From Sthenelais limicola (taxonomy: Eukaryota > Annelida > Polychaeta > Phyllodocida > Sigalionidae): a stretch of DNA of 64,000 bases. Below, piece after piece: positions 21,646 to 33,344 of the stretch (positions are counted from its first letter, which is position 1; every line of letters begins with the position of its first letter). The notes beneath the pieces are model-generated. The model was not told the DNA's origin. It searched no databases and was given only the letters and a program-made list of their open reading frames with translations. A program made the position numbers and the translations under genes. The stretch lies in contig OW804096.1 in assembly GCA_942159475.1 (NCBI GenBank), positions 11,333,871 to 11,397,870 on the forward strand, in the 5' to 3' direction.

Positions 21646-21741
21646 TCATAAGGAAATCAATATTGTCATCATGACAGTGGTTGGGGGATAAAACAAGTTT
21701 CCAAACCTGATAGTGATGAGGTAAAGCCAAGGTGATGATGA
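21646..21741 (-). CDS. GR-like gene, coding exon 4 and stop
   Basis: Acceptor CGCTTTACAG ends at 21,742 on the minus strand. The 31 codons give the hydrophobic PWLYLITIRFGN segment and a short tail. Phase and hydrophobicity fit; sequence support is modest. Confidence 0.5.
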   Translation of the reverse strand, partial: SSSPWLYLITIRFGNLFYPPTTVMMTILISL

Positions 21742-24700
21742 CTGTAAAGCGACTAAATAATTTCTGTACCACACACACACACACACTTTACAGACATCTT
21801 CCCTAAATATATTGGTCACACTCTTTACTTCCACACAGCCTGCAGTTATATTAAAGTTATTACAGTATTCTTTGATGTTGCATGCCTCCAAATAGGTGTT
21901 AAAACCAAGAAAACGTTTGTGAACTGAAACCTCTGAATCCCACTTTACCTCATCATGTATATGTAGATGTAGGCACAGTGATCATGAAACAAGCATTTCA
22001 TATTTACTGTACGGTTAGATTACTAGCTAGTGACAACATTGCCCAGCAGGTGGTGCAGTTACAGGTGGCGGTGGGTGACGATGAAGGCCTGAAGGACACC
22101 AGCAGGAAGAAGTACGTGATAAGCACCCCGATGAACTGGAAGAGAAGTGAGTGAATAATTGAGTGACTAATGTTGATAAGCACCCGATGAACTGGAAGAG
22201 AAGTGAGTGAATAATTGAGTGACTAATGTTGATAAGCACCCGATGAACTGGAAGAGAAGTGAGTGAATAATTGAGTGACTAATGTTGATAAGCACCCCGA
22301 TGAACTGGAAGAGAAGTGAGTGAATAATTGAGTGACTAATATATTTGTTCCTCAGGTACATCTCAGTGCAGGACATTGATTTCGCCACATATACTGGTTA
22401 AAGCCCGTATCCACTGAGCTGAGTATTTCAAAGGGTGTTTGTCAGTGGGACAAGAGCCGTGCTAGTGGAGATGCAAGGAAGATGCCGGTGTCAGATCGAA
22501 AAATGACCCCCATAGAAAGGTGACCCATGGGTCGATTTGGGGCAATCGCCGACACACGAAGACACACCAACTGTAATGCCACCATGTATGAATATAAATT
22601 AATCATGGAAGAAGGGAGCCATTTTATCGATAATATACCAAAGATATGATAACACATGTGTGCACATGGGGTATTGGTAATGAGGTATTACTAATAAAAA
22701 AAAGTGGTGTGGACATTTGATATTATGAATCAAATGTAAAAAAAAAACGGGTTACATAATACCTAAAGGTTACTTTGAACCCTTTATTCATGTATATCTG
22801 GTGTGTAATCCTGCGTAAAAATGCCGATATACCCCTGCATAAATGACTGGGTCACTTTTTGATGGGGTGGGTCACTTTTTGATTGCCGAAAATCGACCAC
22901 TGGGGTCGAATTTTGACGTCTAAAATTGACCCTTTGGTCACTTTTGGACGGGGCCATTTTTCGATATGACACCGGCCATGAACTGAACGCCGCCCATCAA
23001 GATCATAGGTCCTTATTTACTAAGGTAGTTAATGCATTGGTGGTGTGTTCCAGGAAAATAAGTCACAAGTCACTAAAATTATATTTTTCAAAGTGTTTTT
23101 TTTACAAGATCTCTTTATTGGAATGTTCTGAATTTTAGAGGGTTCAGCACTTATAGGCATATAAATCCATGTAAGAAATTTCGGGACATTGTATTAAATA
23201 TATCCTTGCGTTTTGAAGGCCTATATTTTGGAGTATATCAGATCCAGAAAGATTGCAAACTTTTGTTTTTTTCAAAAATGAAAATATCAAACTTAAAATA
23301 TAGAAATACTTATTAGGTGTCCTAGTGTTTACTCTCATTGGAATCACTTTGATCTCTTTTAAAATATGGTGATATCTCAAAATCCATATTTTGCGACTTA
23401 TGACTCATTTTCCTAAAACGGATCACATTTAAGTGACTGCATGGTACATAATGCAATTAATTTCTCAAATATAATCGAAGAACCCAACTGCTGGGATGAA
23501 GCTGGAAATATTTGTGTCCATGCGACCCAGCTAGTCTTAATATAATGTTTTTTTAATAAATTTTATTTAACAAAAAAATTCACAGTTTGTGATAGGTCTC
23601 ATTCTGCCAAGTACAAAAAATTGGTTAATAATTTAATATGTACAATTGCGAGTTTTAAACGGTTTAAGTTAAAGATCATTAATTAAATTTACACAAATTA
23701 TCTACGTTACATTAATAAGTATGACGATCTGCGTCCTAATCACAATAATATGTGTGAGGCAGAGAAACTTTTGAGAAATAACATTTTTTTTTTTTCATTT
23801 TTTCGCCCAGCTAAAAATAATATAATTAACGATGTGGACGTAATGCTGCTAGTGTTAATATAATGTGACTTATGATGAGTTGAATAAGGTTCACCGACTG
23901 GTAAATTACATACCGTATATATAGGCCTTTATAAATATACTCAAGTCTCCTCTGTGGTCCCAGATTTGACCACGCAGTTGCCCAGAGATTGTTGCATTCG
24001 ACCCACCCTATATTTCAAAAACTATTGGAGCAATTTCACCTATTTCATCCATATATACTCCAAGAACTTTTATCATCATTCTATCAAAGTGTCAATGAAT
24101 TATGGGTCAGCCTTTCAGGAAATGTACAATACGCCTTCACCAATCCTCTCAAATAACCCACATTTAAGACAAAAATGAGCTTCAAAATGCAGTTCAACAT
24201 AACAGAACTCATACTTTAAATCAATGCGATGCCAAATATACTCAGATATATCCAGTACTTTTCATTTTTCAGCCTAATTTAGCAGTATTTACTAAATGTG
24301 TCGAGCTGCCAATTGTACATTTTCTTAACATCTGACCCTTATGCAACTTTTGGTTTAAATGGGTTAAGAAACAGTGATTTCAGTATTTAACTATACCGTG
24401 AGAATGGCTTTCTTGTCAGCAATAAACATCTTCGCCACCGAGAGTCCAATCCATTGCTTGTTTAGCTTGTCAGAGAAGAGTAACAGCTGCAATAAAAATG
24501 GGTCAGAAAAAAATCCAATTTCAAGAACGGTAGTAAATATCCCAATTTTAAAATGACCAATTGTATCGTGAAGGAGAAACAATGACAATCTTATGGAATT
24601 TGTTTATTTTTGCAGAAATGAAAAGTTGGGACTTGAAGGTGCATGTGTTGGGAGAGAGTGAAGCGAAAGTTTTTTTAAATGATGATTTTTAATATGTTTA

Positions 24701-27682
24701 GTAATGAAGAAAATTGAAATATAAAACTTTATGATTCTAAATGAAATCTAAAACGTTAAAAGAAAACCAAATTCGAACGCAATTAATGATACCTGTTCAA
24801 TACGAATACTCTCATCGCACCCTTTTATTACACCTCTCATACACCATGAGGGTGTAATATTAAGTGGGTCAGATTTTCAGGAAATCCACAATCTACAGTT
24901 CTACACATCTCTCAAATTTTGCTAAATTAAAGTGAAAATTGATAAATACTAGGTATATCTGAGTATATGGTTCAAATTTTTAGAAAATGTACATTTCACC
25001 TTCACCATTCCTCTCAAATAACCCATATTTAAGACAAAAATTAGCTTCAAAATGCAGTTTAACATAACAGAACTGATACTTTAAATCAATGTGATACCAA
25101 ATATACTCAGATATACCCGTTATTCTTCATTTTTCAGCATAATTTAGCATAATTTCGTAAATGTGTAGAGTTGCCAATTGTACATTTTCTGAAAATCTGA
25201 CCCATATGTAACTGAATTTTGAACCTGATCTTCGTCTGAAATTTGGGTTATTTGAGATGATTTGTGAAGACAAATCGTACATTTTCTGAAAATCTGACCC
25301 AAGTACATATTATATTACATACCTGTCGGGTGAGATAAGTATATTACATACCTGCAGGGTGAGATAAGTATAATACATTCCTGTAGGGTGAGATAAGTAT
25401 ATTACATACCTGTAGGGTGAGATAAGTATATTAGATACCTGTAGGGTAAGATGGTCAGTAACGTGTCGTAACTTGGCATCCTGGATCACATCAAAGGCTC
25501 CATGTGCCTGCATAAAGAAGAGTAGTACTCAAAGTTACGTCTGGCTCCCGACTCCCATAACTTTTACATTGGGTTCAGACATTTTTTCTTTTTTTTTTTT
25601 TTTTATTTAGAAATTTTATACAGCGAATCTTCGGTAAAATAACAGTTGAACATAAACGGGCATGCATAGTGTACAAATAATGTTATGAACAATGAATGTC
25701 ATGTACGCATGAGGATAATGGGCTCACAGGGGATAATTCAAATTAGAAAAAACATGGTTTTCCGCCCACTGCTATGTCTAGCTAGACTACACTTAATGTA
25801 ACAAAACTACTCGAGAACCAGATAGTTTAGACACACATAAATCAAGTAAGGTAAGAAAGGTACAATCAAAAGATAGGAATAAAGGTATGGTATGGACATA
25901 AACAATTAAAGCTGCATTATTAGCTAAAATCCAATTTCAAGATTACCAGATTTACTCATATTTTGACTTATAAGACTGGATTCATAAATATTATATAAGA
26001 ACGTCATTAGCTTCTCTATAATACTGATTATATTATAAGACTAACAATCATCAACAACGTTATTATATCATTATGTTTATGTACACACTTTTTTTAAACA
26101 ATTTTACAAGGCAGATTTTCACAAATGTGATATGTCTCATCTCCAATTATCATTGCTACAGGACTTCATAAAAAGTCTGCATTAATATTTTGTAGAACCA
26201 AAGAAATTCTTTCCTTCGGTTGCATCTCTGATTATCGCTCACCGGGCTCTGTTTTCTCTCGGTCGATTTGACTTAAAAGTTCTTGAATAACCATATGGGT
26301 CAGATTTTCAGAAAATGTACAATTTGCAGATCAACATATTTTGTAACTTCTGCTAAATTGGACTGAAAAATGATCAACACTAGGTATATGAGTATATTTG
26401 GTATTGCCTTGATTCAAACAGTCTGTTTGGTTATGTTGAACAGTATTTCGAACCTGATTTTTGTCTTAAATTTGGGTTACTTGAGAGGATTGGTGAAGAT
26501 GAATTGTACATTTTCTGAAAATCTGACCCATATATCAGCAGCATAATCTTAATGAATCCAGTCCTAAGAAATCCTAACATGAAAAGAATTAGGTATACGA
26601 GAGGCTATGAGGAGAATAATATTAATAAGATATATAATATATAGGCACTCTACCTTTTCATGAAGCCAGGCTGCAGATATAACGGGCAGGAAGAGCATGG
26701 ACAGGCCCCCTACCATCCAGAACGCGCTACTTGCATAGAAGACCCAACCCTGCACTTGCAGTGGATTATATAACAAGACATATAACATTGAACAAATTAT
26801 ACACATCTTAGACACTACAATAACTGCAATTAGACAGCCAAGGATATTGTCTGCTTTTTCCACACATTTACACAGGCTTTGGTGCATCTCCTTAACTTGT
26901 GTGAGTTCCTCAGGGAATTGCTCAGGTCTCTGTTCAGAGCAAGTCCTGAATTTCTCGTTGAATGCATTGAAATGGGTGCCTAGTATATGGCTCACCATTA
27001 TAACGTTAGTCACAGCTAATGTACCTATTCCAGAGGTATAGACCGTGGAAACAAATGACAGAATTTTCATCGGTAACGCCCAAGGATTTTGTGGTCCAAA
27101 TGGCATTGTGTAAATGTCAAAATACGGTGTTTCAAGCCCTAGATATATAATGAAGCCATTCTGAACAACAATGTTTCCCCATGCAATCAGAATACAAAGA
27201 ATGTAAAACCTTTTGGAATCAACATGTTTGGGGGCGTATTGGTGTCTCTTCATAACTTGATAAGACGCAAATAATTCCTTCCAGAGCCCAGATTTAAAAT
27301 GTATTATGATAACGACTAGTGAGCAGTAAAGGAGATAGATTAGGACCATTCCATGAGTTATTAACGTGTCCATGGAACTGATCGTTGTCACAACAGTGAG
27401 CAATCGTAGGAGAAAGCTTGTTGTTAGTACAATAGAAAATAACGAGTGCAATTTCTGTAATCTTGCCGATGCTGATCTTGTTTCAAGATTTGAGTCCAGA
27501 TAATACATCCCAAATAGCCGCATACTCCTGAAAAGCCATCGAAACGTCAGTTGCAAATCTTCTGAGGTGGTTTCATCCTCTTTTACTTCTTTATCAACTG
27601 ATGGGGGCAGTTCTTTCCAACATCTTGGGGTGAAATCTGCAGTGGGTGGGATGTACGATGCAGCCAACTCTACCGGTGTCAT
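21646..27682 (-). CDS. Gustatory-receptor-like (7tm_7/GRL) seven-TM protein, 4 exons
   Basis: Exons 27682-26654, 25507-25439, 24486-24397 and 21741-21646 join in phase 0 throughout and give 427 residues. The first 70 residues are hydrophilic and end in LFRSMRLFGMYY, as in the cytoplasmic N-terminus of insect gustatory receptors. TM1-TM6 are in exon 1 (about 78-100, 110-130, 159-184, 205-235, 282-310, 317-340). The segment QWIGLSVAKMFIADKKAIL in exon 3 and LYLITIRF in exon 4 match the position of the GR C-terminal signature around TM7, although the usual TYxxxxxQF is not conserved. Phase-0 introns near the C-terminus are typical of the GR family. GR-like (GRL) proteins are known in molluscs, annelids, echinoderms and others. 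Introns hold F1 and F2 MITEs. Ligand unknown. Exon 4 is the least certain part. Confidence 0.75.
21984..22154 (+). CDS. Possible small exon or 56-residue ORF, function unknown
   Basis: An open plus-strand frame from ATG 21,984. The stretch from about 22,032 reads like conserved coding sequence (acidic/basic pattern, SRKKYVISTPMNWKR). After AGAGAA at 22,146 there is a strong donor GTGAGTG. An acceptor TTTGTTCCTCAG or ACATCTCAG at about 22,355-22,368 could join it to a short terminal exon ending in TAA near 22,400. It lies on the opposite strand inside the last intron of the GR-like gene. I do not recognise the product; it could also be chance. Confidence 0.35.
   Translation: MKQAFHIYCTVRLLASDNIAQQVVQLQVAVGDDEGLKDTSRKKYVISTPMNWKRSE
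22118..22341 (+). repeat. Minisatellite, 56/57-bp unit x4, duplicating an exon end and its splice donor
   Basis: Units start at 22,118, 22,175, 22,231 and 22,287 and differ mainly by CACCCG versus CACCCCG. Each carries ATGAACTGGAAGAGAA followed by GTGAGTG, so the donor of the possible exon is present four times. Confidence 0.9.
22400..23038. other. Intronic, no feature seen
   Basis: Within GR-like intron 3. It contains short direct repeats of GGGTCACTTTTTGAT (about 22,850-22,882) but no convincing gene. Confidence 0.4.
23039..23428 (+). mobile_element. F2 MITE, degenerate
   Basis: Ends GGTGTGTTCCAGGAAAATAA and CCTAAAACGGATCACA with the F2 interior. The following 675 bp (to 24,103) contain T-rich tracts and no gene. 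Confidence 0.75.
24104..24338 (+). mobile_element. F1 MITE, subfamily B
   Basis: Complete, flanked by TTAT on both sides; left TIR mutated to GGGTCAGCCTTTCAGG. In GR-like intron 3, 59 bp from exon 3. Confidence 0.85.
24397..24486 (-). CDS. GR-like gene, coding exon 3
   Basis: Acceptor TTTTATTGCAG and donor GTATAG bound 30 codons in phase 0, with the conserved-looking NKQWIGLSVAKMFIADKKA. Confidence 0.7.
24866..25299 (-). mobile_element. F1 MITE split by another F1 MITE
   Basis: Outer copy halves 24,866-24,968 and 25,204-25,299, flanked outside by AAGT on both sides. The inner copy interrupts it with its own ATAT duplication. Confidence 0.9.
24969..25203 (+). mobile_element. F1 MITE, subfamily B, nested in another F1 copy
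   Basis: Left TIR decayed to GGTTCAAATTTTTAG, right TIR normal. Flanked by ATAT on both sides within the outer copy. Confidence 0.85.
25310..25441 (-). repeat. Minisatellite, 29-bp unit, repeating the splice donor of GR-like exon 2
   Basis: On the minus strand each unit reads CTCACCCTACAG followed by GTATGTAATATACTTAT. About five units start exactly at the exon 2 donor, so CAG/GTAT donor-like and pyrimidine-CAG acceptor-like sites recur every 29 bp. Confidence 0.85.
25439..25507 (-). CDS. GR-like gene, coding exon 2
   Basis: Acceptor TCTTTATGCAG, donor GTATCT, 23 codons in phase 0. Encodes the cytoplasmic stretch between TM6 and TM7. Confidence 0.7.
25508..26296. other. GR-like intron 1, no gene seen
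   Basis: AT-rich with a T tract at 25,588-25,605; no exon or repeat recognised apart from the F1 copy that follows. Confidence 0.4.
26297..26529 (-). mobile_element. F1 MITE, subfamily C
   Basis: Complete, flanked by ATAT on both sides; in GR-like intron 1. Confidence 0.9.
26654..27682 (-). CDS. GR-like gene, coding exon 1
   Basis: 343 codons from ATG 27,680-27,682 to the donor CATGAAAAG/GTAGAG; the open frame beyond 26,654 is intron read-through. Contains six predicted membrane segments. Confidence 0.8.
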
Positions 27683-27935
27683 TTTTACTGTAGATCAAAC
27701 CCGAATGTTCTGGTATGCTGAATATATAATTATGATGGCCTTGAGGTCGCCAAAGTACCTTATCCAATCCCAGGTTCTGTGTGGATAAAATCTATGACTA
27801 TGTATTATAAATTAAGGGACCTAGTTGTAGTATAGTCACTAGAAAACAGGAGTCTAGCTTTGTCCAATGTCTAGACGGTGGAAGGACAACTCTGACGAGA
27901 AAGTAGCTGACTCATTCATTGGTCCAAACATACAT

Positions 27936-28170
27936 GGGTCAGATTTTCTGAAAATGTACAATTTACCTTCACCAATCCTCTCAAATAACCCACATTTATG
28001 ACAGAAATGAGCTTCAAAATACAGTTTAACATAACAGAACTGATACTTTAAATCGATCCGATACCAAATATACTCAGATATACCCAAAATGTATCATTTT
28101 TTAGCAGAATCTAGCAGAAATTACTAAATATGTAGAGCTGCCAATTGTACATTTTCTGAAAATCTGACCC
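27936..28170 (+). mobile_element. F1 MITE, subfamily B
   Basis: Complete, flanked by ACAT on both sides, about 250 bp upstream of the GR-like start codon, so inside its likely promoter region. Confidence 0.9.
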
Positions 28171-28197
28171 ACATATCAAAGGGTAGCAAGCACATAT

Positions 28198-28432
28198 GGG
28201 TCAGATTTTCAGAAAATGTACAATTCACCTTCACCAATTCTCTCAAATAACCCAAATTTAAGACAACAATCAGGTTCAAAATACTGTGCAACATAATCAA
28301 AAAAACTGTTTGAATCAAGGCAATACTAAATATACCCATATATACCTAGTGTTGAAGATTTGTCAGTCCAATTTAGCAGAATTTACAAAATAAGTTGTTC
28401 TGCCAATTGTACATTTTCTGAAAATCTGACCC
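28198..28432 (+). mobile_element. F1 MITE, subfamily C
   Basis: Complete and only 27 bp from the previous copy. Flanks ATAT and TCATAT fit a 4-bp duplication with a small change. Confidence 0.85.
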
Positions 28433-28514
28433 TCATATGAACGACACATGCAGCTCACGGGTTGCTCGCTCATTGGATATCCGCCCACGCTAACGTTTTT
28501 CTTATTCATCAATA

Positions 28515-28920
28515 TGTGATGTGTTTCAGGAAAATGAGTCATAAGTCGAAAATTCATATTTTTAAAACTCATTTATTCACAAGATCTCCTTTTTGGAATG
28601 TTTTCATTTTTGGAGTATCCAGTCAGATAGGTCTTATGAATACATGGGCTAAGTTTTAGGATAGTGTATTAAATATATTCATGCATTTCTAAAATCATCC
28701 TATGGAGTATATTTACCTACTTAACTAGTAATTGACTAAATAAAAAATATTGAAAACTTTTTTTCAGATATAAATATATCAAACTTAAAATATAGAAATA
28801 CTTACTTAATGCCCTTAAAGTTTATCATAATTGGAATCGGCTTGATCTCTTTTCTAATATAATGGTATCTCAAAACCCATATTTTGCGACTTATGACTCA
28901 TTTTCCTGAAGCACATCACA
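28515..28920 (+). mobile_element. F2 MITE
   Basis: Complete, TA on both sides. The next 750 bp (28,921-29,671) show no gene. Confidence 0.85.
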
Positions 28921-29671
28921 TATGTACACCCATTGTATGCATATACAACAAGTGCTGGTTATTCAGTGGCGGCCATATTAGATTTCGACCTTGAAAATGA
29001 CCTTGGAACAAAAGATAACCTTGAGAAATGAATTCCTCATACTTAAAAACATCAACAAAGTGGTATTATAGTTGAAGATCCACCAAATGGAAGCCAAGAT
29101 ATGCCATATATTTACTGTTTGTTGGTGGCCATCTTGAACTTTGCAGCTACTGGCCACCAGGGGTGTCTACCAACTTGTAGCTGGTGCTTTTTGAAAATTT
29201 CAGGCCTGATCTAACATCATGCCAAATTTCAAAAAGGTTTCACAACATACAAAAATGCTTTTTTCACAAAAATCTGATCGTTGCCATGGCAACCAAATTT
29301 AAAGTAATAAAGATTTTTTGTTGAAACATACATTTTTGGAATCTCCATATGTACTTGTTTACTATGGGACCCAACCTGTACAGTATATATTTTATATATT
29401 ATTTTTTTATATTTTGTATCACCTATTGACAGCTCATGGAATAAATCCCCTATAGTGAGACCCCAAACTGCGATCACAATTTAATAGTGATTTCCTGTCT
29501 ATTGAGACAAAATGCTCCTGTATTACACACAATGATTCACACGTGAACCTAATGCCCTAATGAATACAATAATAAGCAGCATAGGGCCATGGAATCAACA
29601 TTGAATAGATATCATGACCATTTGATTATGACCAAGAGGCCACAATCTATATATTTTTCCAACATCACATA

Positions 29672-30068
29672 TGTGATGTGTTTTAGGAAAATGAGTCATA
29701 GGTCGCAAAATTGATATTTTTCAAAGTGTTTTTTTCACAAGATCACATTAATGGAATGATCTGATATTGAGAGAGTTTATCACTTAGACTTATGTCAATT
29801 GGTGTATTAAATTTCAGGACAATCTATATAATATATCTATTAGTTTTAAAGGTCCTCATATGGACTACATTTAGTTACTTAACTGTTTACCGACCTCCAG
29901 AAATATTGGAAACTTTTTTTTTCAAAAACGAAAAATCTAGAAATACTTATTAGATTAATAAACTATTTACTATCATTGGAATCAGCTTGATCTCATCTTT
30001 TCAAATATAATGATATCTAAAAATCTATTTTTTGCGACTTATGACTCATTTTCCTGTAACACATCACA
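29672..30068 (+). mobile_element. F2 MITE
   Basis: Complete, TA on both sides. From 30,069 to 30,412 I see no feature. Confidence 0.85.
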
Positions 30069-30412
30069 TATTGTGAAGGTTTTTTATATATAATATACTC
30101 TAAATTTCACTGTTACACAAGTTATAATGGGAGGAAATATATTACTATTTCTCCTCTTAAGATCCCTGATCTGCCTGATGAGCCCATCAAAGGGGCAAAA
30201 CCATGTAGTGTCAAACACCATCAGTGATGGTGGAGGGGACCCCCCAAAACACATGATGCCTAGTGATGTCACTAGGACTCTGAAGTCAATAATGAACAAG
30301 ACAATTTTTATTATTGCACCACCAATTATTTATGTTTGGGAAAAAGGGTCCTAAATCCATTATTTATTTATAAAAAATAATTTGGGTGTAATTTCCAAGT
30401 GTGCTCTGACAT

Positions 30413-30546
30413 TGTTATGTAACATTACGTAACATTGTGTAACCTCATTATCTATCAATTATCACCTATTAATTATATTATCTCATTACTTCGCTCTTCT
30501 CACGAAGACCACACGTTCGTTTGTATTCTTCCATCATACCTTAACA
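30413..30546 (+). repeat. 5' LTR of env-bearing Gypsy provirus, internally deleted
   Basis: Starts TGTTATGTAACATTAC and ends CTTAACA, matching the 3' LTR at 51,417-51,701, but about 150 bp of the middle is missing. CTGGCGGACAACCCGC follows directly and is a likely primer-binding site (TGG at 30,548). No 4-6 bp target duplication is visible (GACAT before, ACACC after the 3' LTR). Confidence 0.9.
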
Positions 30547-30679
30547 CTGGCGGACAACCCGCTCGATCTTGGACTTATAAAATCTCACATGAAGAAGCGA
30601 GTTCTTTCCTGAATATGGAGAGATTATTTGAACATTTTATCAGAATATAAGCTATGCAAGATGCTGCGAATCGCCTGAG

Positions 30680-33186
30680 TTGGCATTGTTCGACAGACTA
30701 AAAAGATCGGTAGAACGTTTGGCAGCCATTCCTCAAGCGATTGTGATGAGAAGACAATTGAGAGAAAATCGTGGAAAAATCCTGAATAAACAGCCTAAAC
30801 AACTGGTATTCGAAGAAGGCCTCAGGATATGGAAGATGAGCAAGAAATCCAGTTTAAAGCAGGACCACAAGCAATTCCGCTACCCACTCCTCCAGCACGT
30901 GAACAGATAGATGTTCCGGAACAAGTTCAACAGGAAAGGGTAGTGAACAACCAATGGATTGACGATATTATGAACAGAAATGTGCAGGAACTAGCTGGAA
31001 ATAATATTGGTCAGGAACAGCTGGTAGAAAACAATCCAGTTAACGAGGAACGAGTAGGCGACCAAGCGCTCGAGGAGCATTTAGCGCCCAACCCCAACGA
31101 CGCGGTGAATGATCCAGCGATAAATCACCAAGGTCAAGCTGTCGACGATGAGCAGCAGCCACAGGTTGGTTTAAATGTTGAGAACAATATCATAGAAAAT
31201 GTTGTAAATGAAGGTGAAATTCTGGAGGAAAACATACAGAATCAACAGGAGAGAGTGTTGACACCCCAAACTGTCGCAGCACAACCTCCTCAAGTTAATC
31301 AGGGACCTTATTATCCATTTGAGACCCCAGGATTAAATGATAAATTTGTGACACCTCTTCAGACTCCAGCAAAACCAGTGTTTAATCAGTTAATTCCACC
31401 ACAAACACAAAGGCCTATTCTCAAGAACTTTCCCCAGGCTCCAGTTTTTAATGTGAATGGACCCAGACCTCCTGTGTTTGCTAATACCACCCCTCAGCAC
31501 GTACATCAACAGCCGCCTCAGTTGCCTAGGCAGCCACCTCAGTCTCCTAGACGAGACCCCTATCAACACCAGTGGGATATAAATAACCAACAGGACCAGA
31601 TAGGAGAAATGCAGCCAAATCAGTACGGTTTGCCTCCCCAAGGCCCCCAATATTTTCCTCAAAATGGTGAAAATGTTGGAGGAAATGACCAGTATTTTGT
31701 TCCTTTACAAAATGCTATTCCGCAGCAACAGGCTCAGAATATTGTTTATCACCAGCCACAGAACAATGTTCAACAACAGCCATGACAGAATATTGTTAAT
31801 CACCGACCGCAAAATGATATTCAGCAACAGCCACAGAACATTATTCAGCAACAGCCTCGACAGAATAATGTTCCTGTTCAACAACAAGTTGGTTACCAGG
31901 CTCCCCAGCAACCAAATGTTAACCAGCAAAGTCCTCGTGGACAACAGAATCAGGGGAGAGGTAGACAGACCCCTCCTCGTCAGCAACAGCGACCAAGGCA
32001 ACAGCAACACAATTACCAACCTAGGCCGCAACAACAGAGGCAACAGTACAGGTACCTCCTGTGCAACAACAACAGCAACAGCAAGGGTTTGTACAACTAC
32101 CAAATGTGCAACAAGGGATAAATCGACCCCCACCCCAGCCTATAACCAACCCTTGTATGATTTGGTAGGCGAAATCAAGCAGATGAGGCTTGATCAAACA
32201 GCCTTTTTGGATGTGTCCCTATGACGACAGGCAGAAGCGACAGGATCAACCACTTCTGCTGCCTTATCTAAGCAATATCGCAGGGCCCCTGTGATATTTG
32301 AGAAACCAACAGCAAAAAGGCCTGTTCAAGAATTTTTTGAGGAATTCGAGAATTTCACTACCCCGATTAAAGATGATAACCAGCTGATGGTGACCACGTT
32401 GGTTCAATATTTATAGGGTAGGGCGAAAACTTTTTACAGCCAAATTGTGGGTCTATATGGAGATACCATATCTTATAATAGAATCAAATCGGATTTCATC
32501 ACAAAATTCAGCGAATTATCACTTTCTGAGGTGCTAAAAGATTATTCGCATAGAAAACAAGGGCAACATGAGTCAGTAGAAGACTACGATAATGACATGT
32601 TGCTGCTGTTATCCAAGGCAAATTTGCCTACCCATGTTCAGATAAGATTCTATGTGACCAATTTGCATTCAGAATTGGCTGGAAGGGTTGCAGCAGAATT
32701 CCCATCTTCCCTTGACCAAGCTTCAAAGCTAGCAGCTAAGCATGAGTGTATGATGGCGACAGAAATACACCAATGGAAGAGGCTATCAATATGATGTACT
32801 CTAGGAAAGACAAGCACTCTTCCAAGCACAAAGATGACAAGCATAAGAGCGATAGTTATCGTAAATGGAGATCTGATAAATATCACGAATCTCGAAGCAA
32901 AAATGAGCATGATAGGTCTCACAGCAGACATAGATCGAAGAGCTATAACGATAGCAGTAGAGAACGATCTAGTAGTCGACATAAGAGCTATGAGAGAAGT
33001 TCCAGCAAGGAAAAAGGTGATAACAGCAAATATCAACGTTCCAATAGCAAGGATAAATGTGTTGGCTTCGAGAAGAAAGATAAGTACAGAGAAAAATCGA
33101 AATTGCCGAGTTCCAATCAAAGGAATCTGACGCCTTATAGGCACAAGTCATCTTCTCGTGAGAGAGAGGGTGGAAAAAACGAATAG
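30680..33186 (+). pseudogene. gag: gag of the provirus, broken
   Basis: Encodes the structural protein. An N-terminal segment (30,680-30,835, no ATG) is one frame away from the main frame starting at ATG 30,829. That frame is Gln/Pro/Asn-rich and stops with TGA at 31,783-31,785, continues open to about 32,118, then shifts. About 32,230-32,790 resembles the Retrotrans_gag (capsid) domain, with a stop at 32,414-32,416 and a frame change. The region 32,746-33,186 encodes a Lys/Arg/Ser-rich tail with many SR dipeptides rather than a clear CCHC zinc knuckle. At least two stops and three frame changes were seen. A Gln-rich stretch of this size before the capsid domain is unusual. Confidence 0.75.
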
Positions 33187-33344
33187 GCTGTGTCTTGGTG
33201 GGCGACCGACACAGCTACGACGATATAGTTAACGAAATAGGAACGACCATGGGCTATTCTAGTGAACAAGTGTGTGATATACCTGAAATTGAAGCTTCAA
33301 TTCCTAAAATGAACAGTGCATCCGGATTCAGGATAGGCAGATAG

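Noticed and set aside
26564..26653. Extension of GR-like exon 1 past 26,654
   Set aside because: A good donor (AAG/GTAGAG) lies there and the extra residues are not GR-like, while three downstream exons continue in phase 0.
31664..33144. Several long frames on either strand across gag
   Set aside because: They are shifted or antisense readings of Gln- and Ser/Arg-rich repeats; the sense frame carries the gag-like pattern.
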